A stretch of 7,647 bases of DNA, taken from assembly GCA_003566795.1 (NCBI GenBank), contig PXBU01000149.1, positions 1-7,647 of the forward strand, given 5' to 3'. Positions 1-6,032 of the stretch are shown here, piece after piece. The notes beneath the pieces are model-generated. The model was not told the DNA's origin, made no database searches, and saw nothing but the letters and a program-made list of their open reading frames with translations. The stretch comes from Puniceicoccaceae bacterium. GTDB lineage: Bacteria; Verrucomicrobiota; Verrucomicrobiia; Opitutales; Coraliomargaritaceae. The translations under genes and the position numbers were made by a program. Each line of letters starts with the position of its first letter. Within the stretch, counting starts at the first letter, position 1.

Positions 1-2
1 CC

Positions 3-599
3 TGGCAAAACTTCAGCCTGATGTGGAAAGACCGGTTCTTCGGCTTTCTACTCGGCTCCTGGATGCTGCTGGGCCTCGGCAACCTCATTGCCGTGCCGGT
101 GCGGGTCGACTATCTCGCCAATCCAAAGTTCGGCATCAACGCGGACAACACCACCATCGCGGCACTCATGATCGTGATTCCAGCCGTGGTTCGCATCCTC
201 AGCACGAAAATGTGGGGACAGTTTTTCGACCGGCTACACTTCGTGACGACGCGAAATCTACTCAACCTCTTCTTTCTGCTCAGCATCGGCTTATTCTTTT
301 TTAGCTCCAACCTGATTGTGCTGGGAGTGGCCATGGCCTTTCAGGGCCTGGCCATGGGTGGCGGCAAGATTTTCTGGAGCCTGTGGGTCACCAAGATCGC
401 ACCAGATGAAAAAGTTTCCTCCTACATGAGCATGCACATGGCACTCACCGGGGTGCGGGGCACGCTGGCACCCTTCCTCGGCTACTGGATCCTCAGCCAG
501 TCCAGCCCCGCTGCCGTCGCGATCATCGGCATGGCACTAATTGCAGTCTCAATGGTTCTGTTCGAGCTGGTGCGCTCGCACCAGCGCTTGCGGGCATAA
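3..599 (+). CDS. MFS transporter, C-terminal half (partial, 5' end outside window)
   Basis: The frame is open from the first bases of the window (WQNFSL precedes the first ATG at 21), so the gene starts upstream and the ATG at 21 is internal. The roughly 198 visible residues hold about six hydrophobic helices, matching TM7-12 of a 12-helix major facilitator. A motif-A-like loop, MWGQFFDR followed by basic residues, lies where the second half of an MFS protein has its TM8-TM9 loop. A Gly-rich helix (FQGLAMGGGKIFWSLW) and a helix with GVRGTLAPFLGYW follow, and the protein ends in a basic tail. It is an inner-membrane secondary transporter; the substrate cannot be read from this half. The last codons contain a 9-bp inverted repeat (566-585), with no T-run after it. 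The next gene is 387 bp away, so this gene is probably a separate transcription unit. Family call is firm; function is open. Confidence 0.85.
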   Translation, partial: WQNFSLMWKDRFFGFLLGSWMLLGLGNLIAVPVRVDYLANPKFGINADNTTIAALMIVIPAVVRILSTKMWGQFFDRLHFVTTRNLLNLFFLLSIGLFFFSSNLIVLGVAMAFQGLAMGGGKIFWSLWVTKIAPDEKVSSYMSMHMALTGVRGTLAPFLGYWILSQSSPAAVAIIGMALIAVSMVLFELVRSHQRLRA

Positions 600-651
600 G
601 ACCGCTCCAGCAAGTATTTTCTAAGGCATTCACATTCAGCTATATGTATCT

Positions 652-668
652 CCTGGCAGAACTAATTA
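652..668 (+). repeat. 17-bp dispersed repeat, copy 1 (second copy at 4424-4440)
   Basis: CCTGGCAGAACTAATTA here and CCTGGCAAAACTAATTA at 4424-4440 differ at one base. Both lie between genes: one overlaps the palindrome at 664-692, the other is just before the TPR gene start at 4445. It could be a shared regulatory site or the edge of a small repeated element. Two copies are too few to choose. Confidence 0.4.
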
Positions 669-692
669 TATTTTGCCTGGCAAAATATAATT
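664..692. promoter_or_regulatory. Perfect palindrome, 14-bp arms around one central base (operator-like)
   Basis: AATTATATTTTGCC at 664-677 is the exact reverse complement of 679-692, with a single T at 678 between them. The core TTTTGCC-T-GGCAAAA has the symmetry of a dimeric repressor operator. Each outer arm carries a TATAAT hexamer, one per strand and both reading outward, so a bound protein would cover two possible -10 elements. It is a poor intrinsic terminator, because the stem is AT-rich and no T-run follows. The regulator and the direction of action are unknown. Confidence 0.45.
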
Positions 693-851
693 GGAGCATT
701 TCAGTTTTGTCGCCAGTAGTCAGAATAGGATTTTGGAGATTAAATATTTTAAGCTCTGGGAGTTTATTTTACCACTGAACAGTAATTCATCTTGGTAGAG
801 GACTTGTCTTTCGATCCCGCGCTTGTCGAGGTGGTGACAGCAAGGAGTTAG

Positions 852-891
852 CGTAGAGCCGAAAAGACGGCACTATCGTGCCATCGCTACG
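852..891. repeat. REP/REPIN-like palindromic element (GTAG at both ends)
   Basis: CGTAG at 852-856 and CTACG at 887-891 form inverted ends of a 40-bp unit. On the minus strand GTAG (890-887) is followed by a small hairpin (GGCAC stem, 4-nt loop, positions 882-869). On the plus strand GTAG (853-856) is followed by GCCG-loop-CGGC (858-871). GTAG next to a short hairpin is the signature of REP sequences handled by REP-associated tyrosine transposases, and two of them head to head resemble a REPIN. Similar GTAG palindromes occur at 4341-4363, 5920-5966 and 7351-7450. No transposase gene is in the window. Confidence 0.4.
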
Positions 892-986
892 GGCTCATTC
901 TATGAAAGGTTGTTTGAATGAAACTTCTAGCGCGGAAGAGTTTCTTTACCCAGCGGGATTTTTTCGCTACTGCCATCTGATTGATT

Positions 987-1748
987 ATGCATTTTAGAAT
1001 TTTAGCCACCCTCTTGCTCGTCTCAGGTCTTGGTCTGCCGTGGGCATCTGCCGAAAACAACTTGCAGTCCACGCGCGACGTATTGGATAAATGGGTCGAG
1101 ACGCGACAGATCATCTCCCAGGAGAAAAGCGACTGGCGAACGGAAGAAGCCATCCTGGCTGACACCAAGGAACTGCTGAATCAGGAATTGAAGCGTCTGA
1201 GCCAGGCAATTGAAGATCTCGAAGCCTCGGCCACTGAGGTGGATCAGGAGCGGGAAAAACTGGCGGCTGAAAGAGAATCGCTACTCGATGCCTCCTCTGT
1301 CGTTACCGCCAACATCGGTCAGCTTGAGGACCAAATACGCGCGATCCTGAACACTCTACCGGCGCCGCTGACCGAGCGTATCCGGCCAATCATCCGCCGC
1401 CTGCCGGACGACTCGGAGAACGCCTCGCTCGCACTCGGCGAGCGGGTGCAAAATATCGTCGCCATCCTCAGCCAAGCCGATCAATTCAACAGCAATATCA
1501 CGCAAACCAGCGAATCGCGTGAAATGCCCGACGGTAAAGTCGTCGAAGTGCGCACGCTCTATTGGGGCTTGGCGACAGCATTTTACGTGGATGCCACGGG
1601 GAGCTTCGCGGGTGTCGGCCTGCCGGGTGAGGACGGCTGGGAATGGCCCGAAATCGAGGGTGCCGCCCCCAACATTCTGCGCCTGCTGGATGTGTATGAA
1701 GGTTCCGCTGATATCCAATTTGTCGAAGTGCCCGCCTTTCTTCGATAA
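987..1748 (+). CDS. DUF3450 family periplasmic coiled-coil protein of a TonB2/TtpC-type operon
   Basis: A protein of about 253 residues with a signal peptide (hydrophobic core LATLLLVSGLGL, likely cleavage after WASA). A long charged helical region rich in Glu, Gln, Lys and Leu follows (about residues 25-115) and should form a coiled coil. The C-terminal third contains VRTLYWGLATAFYVDATG and the Gly/Trp-rich GVGLPGEDGWEWPE, which I take as the DUF3450 signature. The molecular function is not established. In Vibrio-type TonB2 clusters a DUF3450 gene lies directly upstream of ttpC, as here (29 bp to the next start), so a periplasmic partner of the TtpC/ExbB complex is the best inference. The start is ATG 987; an in-frame TTG at 981 would add only two residues. 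Neither has a visible Shine-Dalgarno, as is true of the other genes here. It is the first gene of the operon. Confidence 0.8.
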   Translation: MHFRILATLLLVSGLGLPWASAENNLQSTRDVLDKWVETRQIISQEKSDWRTEEAILADTKELLNQELKRLSQAIEDLEASATEVDQEREKLAAERESLLDASSVVTANIGQLEDQIRAILNTLPAPLTERIRPIIRRLPDDSENASLALGERVQNIVAILSQADQFNSNITQTSESREMPDGKVVEVRTLYWGLATAFYVDATGSFAGVGLPGEDGWEWPEIEGAAPNILRLLDVYEGSADIQFVEVPAFLR

Positions 1749-1777
1749 GCTCCTATTCCTCCGAACTACGCCCGACT

Positions 1778-3196
1778 ATGCCGCGCACAAGCTTCTCCGT
1801 TCTCTTCGCCACTCTGGCCTCGCTCACGCTCATCTTCAGCGCAGGCCAGGCACAAACATTCCGCGCTGCCAGCAACCAGGCTGAAAACGATCTGCGCGCA
1901 GCGCTGGATGAGCTGGCAACAACCCGCGACGCCATCGCTTCGGAAAAAATTCCACTAATGCGGGAGGTGGCTGCCTTGGAAGATCAGGTCCAGCAAAAGA
2001 CGGCGGAACTGGCGCGGCTGCAACGCTTGCGCGACAACCGGGATCTGGGGCTCAGCCGCCTGCGCGATCAGGTGGAGGCGATCAAGGACCAAAACGAGTA
2101 TGCGGCCGGCCTGCTGGATGAATTTGTCGGCGACTTTGAGCCCCGCATCGACTACAGCGAGACCCAGCTCTATGCCGAGGCCGCCCAGGAAGCGCGACTC
2201 GCGCTGGATGACGCCAACATGGATCAGGCCGAGGTCTTTGAACAGCAACTGGCTGTTGTCAGCGTTGCGCTGGAGCGGCTCGCCCAACTCGTCGGCGGCT
2301 ACACCTTCGAAGGCCGCGCCCTCACGCCGGAAGGGGTGATTGAGCAGGGCACCTTCGCCGTCTTCGGACCCACCGTTTATTTCGCCTCCTCTCAATCCCC
2401 GCTGGCAGGCGTCACCTTCAACAAATTGAATGCGGCGGAAGCCGCGATCGCGGTACCGGGCGAAAACTACCGCAGCGGCATCCGTAGCTTGATCGAAACC
2501 GGCGAGGGCTCGGTCCCGATTGATGCGACGCTGGGCCGGGCCTTGCAAATCAGCGAGAGCAGAGACACCCTCCTGGAACACCTGACCAAAGGCGGCAGCG
2601 TCGGCTGGGTCATTATCGGCCTAGGTGGGATATGCCTCCTGCTGGGGCTCTTTAAAACCTTTGAGGTCACCCGCTTCCACGCGCCTGCGCCGGAACAGGT
2701 GCAGCAGGTGCTGGCCCATATCGAAGCCGGTAAATTGGACGAAGCGCGCGCCACTGCGGCGGCGATGCCAGGTGCCGGTGGCGAACTGCTGCAAACCGGA
2801 GTCGAACACGTCAACGAGCGGCGGGGCACCTTGGAGGAAATCCTTTATGAAAGAATCCTGGCGGCCCGTCCCCGACTGGAGCGCCTGCTGCCCTTTATCG
2901 CGCTGACAGCCGCCGCCGCGCCGCTGCTCGGCCTGCTCGGCACCGTCACCGGGATGATCAAGACCTTCAACTTGATTACCATTTTTGGAACCGGCGACGC
3001 CAAAAGCCTCTCCTCCGGCATCTCCGAAGCCCTCGTCACCACGGAACTTGGGCTGATTGTAGCCATCCCCGCCCTGATCCTGCACGGACTCCTCGCCCGC
3101 ATGGCCCGCCGCAAAATTGGTGAAATGGAGCAGACTGCTGTCGGCTTTATCAACGGTGTGGTCGGCGTACGCAGCAAAACCGAAGACGTCGACTAA
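1778..3196 (+). CDS. TtpC-like MotA/TolQ/ExbB proton channel protein with N-terminal periplasmic coiled coil
   Basis: At 472 residues it is more than twice the length of plain ExbB and close to TtpC of the Vibrio TonB2 system. The order is: signal peptide 1-26 (ends AGQAQ), coiled coil about 30-110, a periplasmic domain about 110-265, then a membrane segment at about 275-295 (GWVIIGLGGICLLLGLF). The MotA/TolQ/ExbB domain has two more segments: 371-394 with APLLGLLGTVTGMIKTF, and 421-440 within GISEALVTTELGLIVAIPAL. These two motifs are the conserved pore-lining helices of the ExbB family. In TonB2 systems TtpC works with ExbB2 and ExbD2 in the inner membrane to pass proton-gradient energy to the outer membrane. 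The next gene, a second ExbB, starts 14 bp downstream, so co-transcription is near certain. The ATG at 1778 is directly followed by the signal peptide, supporting this start. Assignment to the TtpC type is strong; the transported substrate is unknown. Confidence 0.85.
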   Translation: MPRTSFSVLFATLASLTLIFSAGQAQTFRAASNQAENDLRAALDELATTRDAIASEKIPLMREVAALEDQVQQKTAELARLQRLRDNRDLGLSRLRDQVEAIKDQNEYAAGLLDEFVGDFEPRIDYSETQLYAEAAQEARLALDDANMDQAEVFEQQLAVVSVALERLAQLVGGYTFEGRALTPEGVIEQGTFAVFGPTVYFASSQSPLAGVTFNKLNAAEAAIAVPGENYRSGIRSLIETGEGSVPIDATLGRALQISESRDTLLEHLTKGGSVGWVIIGLGGICLLLGLFKTFEVTRFHAPAPEQVQQVLAHIEAGKLDEARATAAAMPGAGGELLQTGVEHVNERRGTLEEILYERILAARPRLERLLPFIALTAAAAPLLGLLGTVTGMIKTFNLITIFGTGDAKSLSSGISEALVTTELGLIVAIPALILHGLLARMARRKIGEMEQTAVGFINGVVGVRSKTEDVD

Positions 3197-3210
3197 CCCG
3201 CCTTCATTTC

Positions 3211-3795
3211 ATGTTGAACAGAATCATAGATATTTGGTTGAGCGGCGGATGGGTCATGGTCCCTCTCGCCCTGCTTGCCTTGCTGATCTATACCACTGGC
3301 ATTCAACTCCTGCTCTTCCTGCGTAAAGGGAATATCCAATTGGGACGTGAGAATGAGTGGCTACTCTGGATCTATGACCCCGCCCAAGCGAGCGGACGCG
3401 TCGGCGAGATCATCCGCTACACCCAGGAAAATGTCAGCTCCGCCAAACACGTCCGCAGCCGCTTTGAAGAAGTACGCCAGTCCATGCTGCACGCCATCGA
3501 GCGACGACTCATTTTCCTCAACACACTCGTCGTCACCGCCCCGCTGATGGGCCTGCTGGGGACCGTGATCGGGATGCTCGGCACCTTTACCGCGATTGGC
3601 AGACGCGGTGGCTCCGAGACCGCCGCCATGGTAGCAGCGGGTATTTCCGAAGCGCTCATCACCACCCAGACCGGGCTCTTTATCGCGCTACCGGGCATCT
3701 TCCTGGTGCTCGTCATCCGGCGGCGCAAGCACGCCGTCGAGGCCGCCCTCGCCCGCATTGAAGCCCTCAGCCTCACCAAACTCAAACTCGACTGA
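3211..3795 (+). CDS. exbB: ExbB-type proton channel subunit (MotA/TolQ/ExbB family, ExbB2-like)
   Basis: The protein has 194 residues, usual for the short ExbB2 form. Three membrane segments lie at about 13-37, 103-127 and 152-170. The family motifs are clear: VTAPLMGLLGTVIGMLGTF (108-126) and GISEALITTQTGLFIALPG (144-162). They match the same two motifs in the preceding TtpC-like protein, so the operon has two different channel subunits from one family. ExbB forms the inner-membrane ring around an ExbD dimer and conducts protons that drive TonB-type energy transfer. The start codon is 14 bp after the preceding stop, with no visible Shine-Dalgarno. The next gene, exbD, would normally follow at once, but here 140-odd bp of repeat-bearing DNA intervenes. 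Confidence 0.9.
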   Translation: MLNRIIDIWLSGGWVMVPLALLALLIYTTGIQLLLFLRKGNIQLGRENEWLLWIYDPAQASGRVGEIIRYTQENVSSAKHVRSRFEEVRQSMLHAIERRLIFLNTLVVTAPLMGLLGTVIGMLGTFTAIGRRGGSETAAMVAAGISEALITTQTGLFIALPGIFLVLVIRRRKHAVEAALARIEALSLTKLKLD

Positions 3796-3938
3796 ACATT
3801 CAAGGGACAAGACTTATGTGAGGGATGAAAACTTTTTGAGACCTGAGGCCTGAGACCTGAAAATTGCTCAACCTATCGCCAATTAGTCATCATTCATCCG
3901 CCATCCGCCATCATTCATCCGCCATCCGCCATTAAATT
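3796..3938. repeat. Heptamer-repeat spacer between exbB and exbD
   Basis: Two different blocks with a 7-bp period occur in this gap. Block one, 3838-3858, is GAGACCT, GAGGCCT, GAGACCT. Block two, 3889-3930, is ATCATTC, ATCCGCC, ATCCGCC, the same three units repeated exactly, then a partial ATT. Degenerate units seem to extend to the left (ATTAGTC at 3882-3888). Short tandem heptamers of this sort are known from intergenic DNA of cyanobacteria and some other bacteria; these are a different sequence with the same design. The block ends at the stop codon (TAA 3933-3935) just before the exbD frame, so it seems to have replaced the normal exbD start region. No gene is visible inside it. Confidence 0.7.
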
Positions 3939-4337
3939 ATTCGCCGCCACCTAGCCTCAGACGACCGCGATGAAGTCGAGATCAACCTCTCGCCGATGAT
4001 CGACATGATCTTCATCCTGCTGATTTTCTTCATCGTCACCACGGTGTTTGTTGAAGAGACCGGAGTCGAAGTCACCCGCCCGGAAGCCGCCGCCGCGATT
4101 CAACTGGAACGCAACAGCATCCTGATCGCGGTCACCGCCGACGGTAGTGTCATCTATGGTGGGCGCGATATCGGCGTGAGTGGCGTCTCGCCCATCGTCC
4201 GCCGCTTGACCCTGCAAGAAGACCTCCCGGTCATCATCCAGGCCGACGAAGGTGCCAGCCACGGCGTCTTCGCCCGGGTTTACGGCGAGGCCAAGCGTGC
4301 CGGCGCCAAGTCGATTAATTTTTCAACCAAGCGATGA
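3939..4337 (+). CDS. exbD: ExbD-type transmembrane protein; apparent ATT start (only ATG is internal, at 3996)
   Basis: ExbD has one N-terminal membrane helix and a periplasmic domain, and sits inside the ExbB ring where its membrane Asp carries protons. Here the helix MIDMIFILLIFFIVTTVF holds that Asp (codon 4002-4004, residue 22 from the ATT). It is preceded by DEVEINLSP, which aligns with EINVTP just before the E. coli ExbD helix. The first ATG, 3996, lies after EINLSP and would remove the whole cytoplasmic N-terminus. The frame runs back through RRHLASDDRDEVEINLSP to a TAA at 3933 with no ATG, GTG or TTG. Only two ATT codons (3936, 3939) precede RRHLA, and typical ExbD proteins start with M followed by basic residues. 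So the ATG was probably mutated to ATT or lost to the heptamer repeats. From 3939 the product has 132 residues, normal for ExbD. The periplasmic part ends GVFARVYGEAKRAGAKSINF, typical of the family. Whether it is well expressed is uncertain. Confidence 0.8.
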   Translation: MRRHLASDDRDEVEINLSPMIDMIFILLIFFIVTTVFVEETGVEVTRPEAAAAIQLERNSILIAVTADGSVIYGGRDIGVSGVSPIVRRLTLQEDLPVIIQADEGASHGVFARVYGEAKRAGAKSINFSTKR

Positions 4338-4417
4338 TCGAAACGGCTTCGCCGTTCCGCTACAGAAAACTCTCCTCAAAAAATACAATCAGTAGTCCGT
4401 TCGCTGGATTCGTCTAG
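4334..4417 (+). pseudogene. Short frame overlapping the exbD stop; possible 5' remnant of tonB
   Basis: An ATG at 4334 overlaps the exbD TGA as ATGA, the arrangement expected for a coupled next gene. It reads 27 codons to TAG at 4415. The product ends RYRKLSSKNTISSPFAGFV: a basic stretch followed by the start of what could be a membrane helix, which is the layout of a TonB N-terminus before its single anchor helix. In TtpC-type clusters tonB lies exactly here, and no other tonB is visible. The counter-argument is that part of this frame (4341-4363) coincides with a GTAG-type palindrome, so the frame may be chance. This is inference; a homology search of the peptide would be needed. Confidence 0.3.
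4341..4363 (-). repeat. REP-like palindrome with GTAG tetranucleotide
   Basis: On the minus strand GTAG (4363-4360) and three bases are followed by AACGGC-GAA-GCCGTT, a perfect 6-bp stem with a 3-nt loop (4356-4342). The design matches the other GTAG elements in this window, but it is a single unit and not a head-to-head pair. It sits at the site where tonB is expected. Confidence 0.4.
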
Positions 4418-4423
4418 CGGCAT

Positions 4424-4440
4424 CCTGGCAAAACTAATTA
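4424..4440 (+). repeat. 17-bp dispersed repeat, copy 2
   Basis: CCTGGCAAAACTAATTA ends four bases before the TPR gene start (4445). It matches 652-668 with one mismatch. Its location directly upstream of a start codon fits a leader or regulatory element, or the right edge of a deletion or insertion in the exbD-TPR gap. Confidence 0.4.
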
Positions 4441-4444
4441 ATTC

Positions 4445-5872
4445 ATGATGAAAACATTTCAATCCCGCGCCATCCACCGACACCCGCGCTGGCGGCTTCC
4501 AAGCGGCATCCTCGCCTGCGTCCTCGCCCTGTCGCCAAGTATCGGCAGCCTGCTCCACAGCCAGACGCAGAGCCCGCTTGAGCAACTATCTGCCGAGATG
4601 TGGAGTGATCCGGACTTTGTTAAGGAATTTCTCGGCAGCTACGGTTTTCTCGCTGGTTACGAGCCGACCATCGCCGACAATGAGCGGGAGACGCTGCGAA
4701 ATCTGGTTGAGGTGATTGAGAGCAATCCGGCGGCCGCCATCCGTCAGCTCGAACCGCAAATCACCGCCGACAGCAGCGCCGCCTTTGATTTCATTCTGGC
4801 GAACCTTTATTTTCAGGAGGGTAACGCCCGCAGAGCGACCCAGTTCTACAACAGCGCGATCGAAAAATTCCCCAGTTTTCGCCGAGCCTATAAAAACCTG
4901 GGGCTGCTCTACGTGCAGGAGGGTAACTTCGAGCGGGCCATCCCCACGATTTCCAAAGCCCTCGAACTCGGCGAGGTCGACGGGCGGGCCTACGGGCTGC
5001 TCGGCTATGGCTACCTCACGCTAGGACGTTACTACCCCGCCGAGGCGGCCTACCGGCAGGCCATCCTGATGCAGCCGGAGGTAAAAGATTGGCAACTGGG
5101 ACTCGCCCGCACCCTGCTGCAAAGCCAGCGCTACGCCGATGCCATCGCGCTCTTCGATACCTTGCTCAAGGACGAACCCGACAATGCCCAGTTTTGGATG
5201 CTGCAAAGCAACGCATTTATCGGGAAGGGCGAGCCCCTCAACGCCGCCAAAAACCTCGAAATCGTCCGCCGGATGGGGGCCGCCAACTTGAATGCGCTCA
5301 CGCTGCTTGGCGATATCTACATGAACCACGCATCGCCCGACCTGGCGCTCGAAGCCTACCTCGCGGCGATCGAAACAGCAGACGACGAACAAGTGCGGCC
5401 TTTGCTCCGGGCCGCTCAGCTACTGACCCGCGCCGGAAACTTTGCGCAAGCCACCGTTATGATCGAGCGCACCCGTGCGCGTTTTGGTGATACCCTCGCT
5501 GAAGCGGAGGAGCTCTCCCTGCTGACGCAGGAAGCACGCATCGCGCGTGCCGAGGGTGATGACGAGGCCGCCGTCACGGCGCTCAACCGGATTGTTGAGC
5601 GCGATTCGCTCAACGGCGATGCGCTGATCGAACTCGCCAACTATCATGCCGACCAAGGCGACCTGGCAAAAGCGATCAACCGCTACCAGCAAGCCGAAAA
5701 AATTCGCGACTTCGAACGCCCCGCCCTCATCGCCCACGCTCAGGCGCTGGTGCGTAATGGTCAGTATCAAAAAGCGCTCCCGCTGCTGCGGCGCGCGCTC
5801 CAGCTCCAGCCCGATAATAATCTACAGGATTATTTCGAACGCGTCGAACGGGCGGCCCGCTCGCAGCGGTAA
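4445..5872 (+). CDS. Secreted TPR-repeat protein of the TonB2/TtpC-type operon
   Basis: A 475-residue protein. A basic N-terminus (RHPRWR, residues 12-17) and a hydrophobic stretch (about 18-38) form a signal peptide or membrane anchor. Cys25 lies too early in the hydrophobic stretch to look like a lipobox. A short helical region follows, then about ten consecutive tetratricopeptide repeats from about residue 110 to the C-terminus, with the usual pattern of small and aromatic residues, for example AYKNLGLLYVQEGNFERAI and LRRALQLQPDN. TPR arrays are protein-binding scaffolds. A TPR gene closes TonB2/TtpC clusters in Vibrio-type genomes, so a periplasmic partner of the ExbB/ExbD/TtpC machine is the likely role. 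The start offers two consecutive ATGs (4445, 4448), with no Shine-Dalgarno seen. It lies 107 bp after exbD, a gap that should have held tonB. Last gene of the operon. Confidence 0.85.
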   Translation: MMKTFQSRAIHRHPRWRLPSGILACVLALSPSIGSLLHSQTQSPLEQLSAEMWSDPDFVKEFLGSYGFLAGYEPTIADNERETLRNLVEVIESNPAAAIRQLEPQITADSSAAFDFILANLYFQEGNARRATQFYNSAIEKFPSFRRAYKNLGLLYVQEGNFERAIPTISKALELGEVDGRAYGLLGYGYLTLGRYYPAEAAYRQAILMQPEVKDWQLGLARTLLQSQRYADAIALFDTLLKDEPDNAQFWMLQSNAFIGKGEPLNAAKNLEIVRRMGAANLNALTLLGDIYMNHASPDLALEAYLAAIETADDEQVRPLLRAAQLLTRAGNFAQATVMIERTRARFGDTLAEAEELSLLTQEARIARAEGDDEAAVTALNRIVERDSLNGDALIELANYHADQGDLAKAINRYQQAEKIRDFERPALIAHAQALVRNGQYQKALPLLRRALQLQPDNNLQDYFERVERAARSQR

Positions 5873-5919
5873 CGGCGGCGGAGTTAGAAGCCAGAGGACA
5901 CAGCTGGGCCTTAGCCGGA

Positions 5920-5966
5920 GCCATCGCCTGGACGGCGATGGTGCCATGCGCAAGCGCAGGCGCTAC
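5920..5966 (-). repeat. REP-like palindromic element downstream of the TPR gene
   Basis: On the minus strand GTAG (5966-5963) leads into a small imperfect hairpin around GCGC-TT-GCGC (5957-5948). A perfect 8-bp stem with a 5-nt loop follows: CCATCGCC at 5921-5928 pairs with 5934-5941. It lies about 50 bp after the TPR stop. It could also act as a weak terminator or RNA 3'-end stabiliser for the operon, but no T-run follows on the plus strand. Confidence 0.4.
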
Positions 5967-5973
5967 GCTCCGC

Positions 5974-6001
5974 AAAAAAGGCCGCCCTTGCGGGCGGCCT
6001 T
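5974..6001 (-). terminator. Intrinsic terminator for the porin gene
   Basis: AAGGCCGCCC (5978-5987) and its exact complement (5992-6001) form a 10-bp GC-rich stem with the 4-nt loop TTGC. The A-run at 5974-5979 reads as a T-run after the stem on the minus strand. It lies about 30 bp past the porin stop codon (6033-6035), as expected for a Rho-independent terminator. On the plus strand there is no T-run, so it is mainly one-directional, though the stem may also slow read-through from the TPR gene. Confidence 0.85.
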
Positions 6002-6032
6002 GACAAACAAACTACGCGGGATCTGGAAATAA

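Larger units (their letters stand above)
600..986. other. Intergenic region between MFS gene and DUF3450 operon
   Basis: I see no credible gene here. The left part (about 600-790) is clearly more AT-rich than the neighbouring genes and carries a perfect palindrome at 664-692. The right part carries a GTAG-flanked palindrome at 852-891. Between them, 792-821 resembles pieces of a tRNA (see findings). The promoter of the operon starting at 987 should lie in this stretch. The only consensus -10 I see is TATAAT at 686-691 inside the palindrome, with no convincing -35, and it would give a leader of almost 300 nt. No clear intrinsic terminator for the MFS gene is visible. Confidence 0.6.

Noticed and set aside
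1..11. CCTGGCAAAAC identical to the start of the 17-bp repeat at 4424
   Set aside because: It lies inside the MFS coding frame and the match stops after 11 bases; likely chance, like the similar match at 5662-5671 in the TPR gene.
566..585. 9-bp inverted repeat at the end of the MFS gene as a terminator
   Set aside because: It lies inside the coding sequence, the loop is only two bases and no T-run follows.
664..692. The palindrome as a dif-type XerCD site
   Set aside because: dif sites have two 11-bp arms around a 6-bp centre; this has 14-bp arms and a 1-bp centre.
887..1168. 93-codon minus-strand frame upstream of and within the DUF3450 gene
   Set aside because: It overlaps the repeat element and the signal-peptide region of the real gene and shows no protein-like pattern.
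1955..2581. 208-codon minus-strand frame inside the TtpC-like gene
   Set aside because: It is antisense to a well-supported family member. The translation has no family pattern and simply mirrors the codon bias of the real gene.
3888..3930. Tandem repeats as a CRISPR array
   Set aside because: The units are 7 and 21 bp with no spacers between them.
3970..3999. Nine-codon frame overlapping the internal exbD ATG as ATGA, as a coupling leader
   Set aside because: It lies in another frame of sequence that is clearly exbD coding (DEVEINLSP), so the overlap is most likely accidental.
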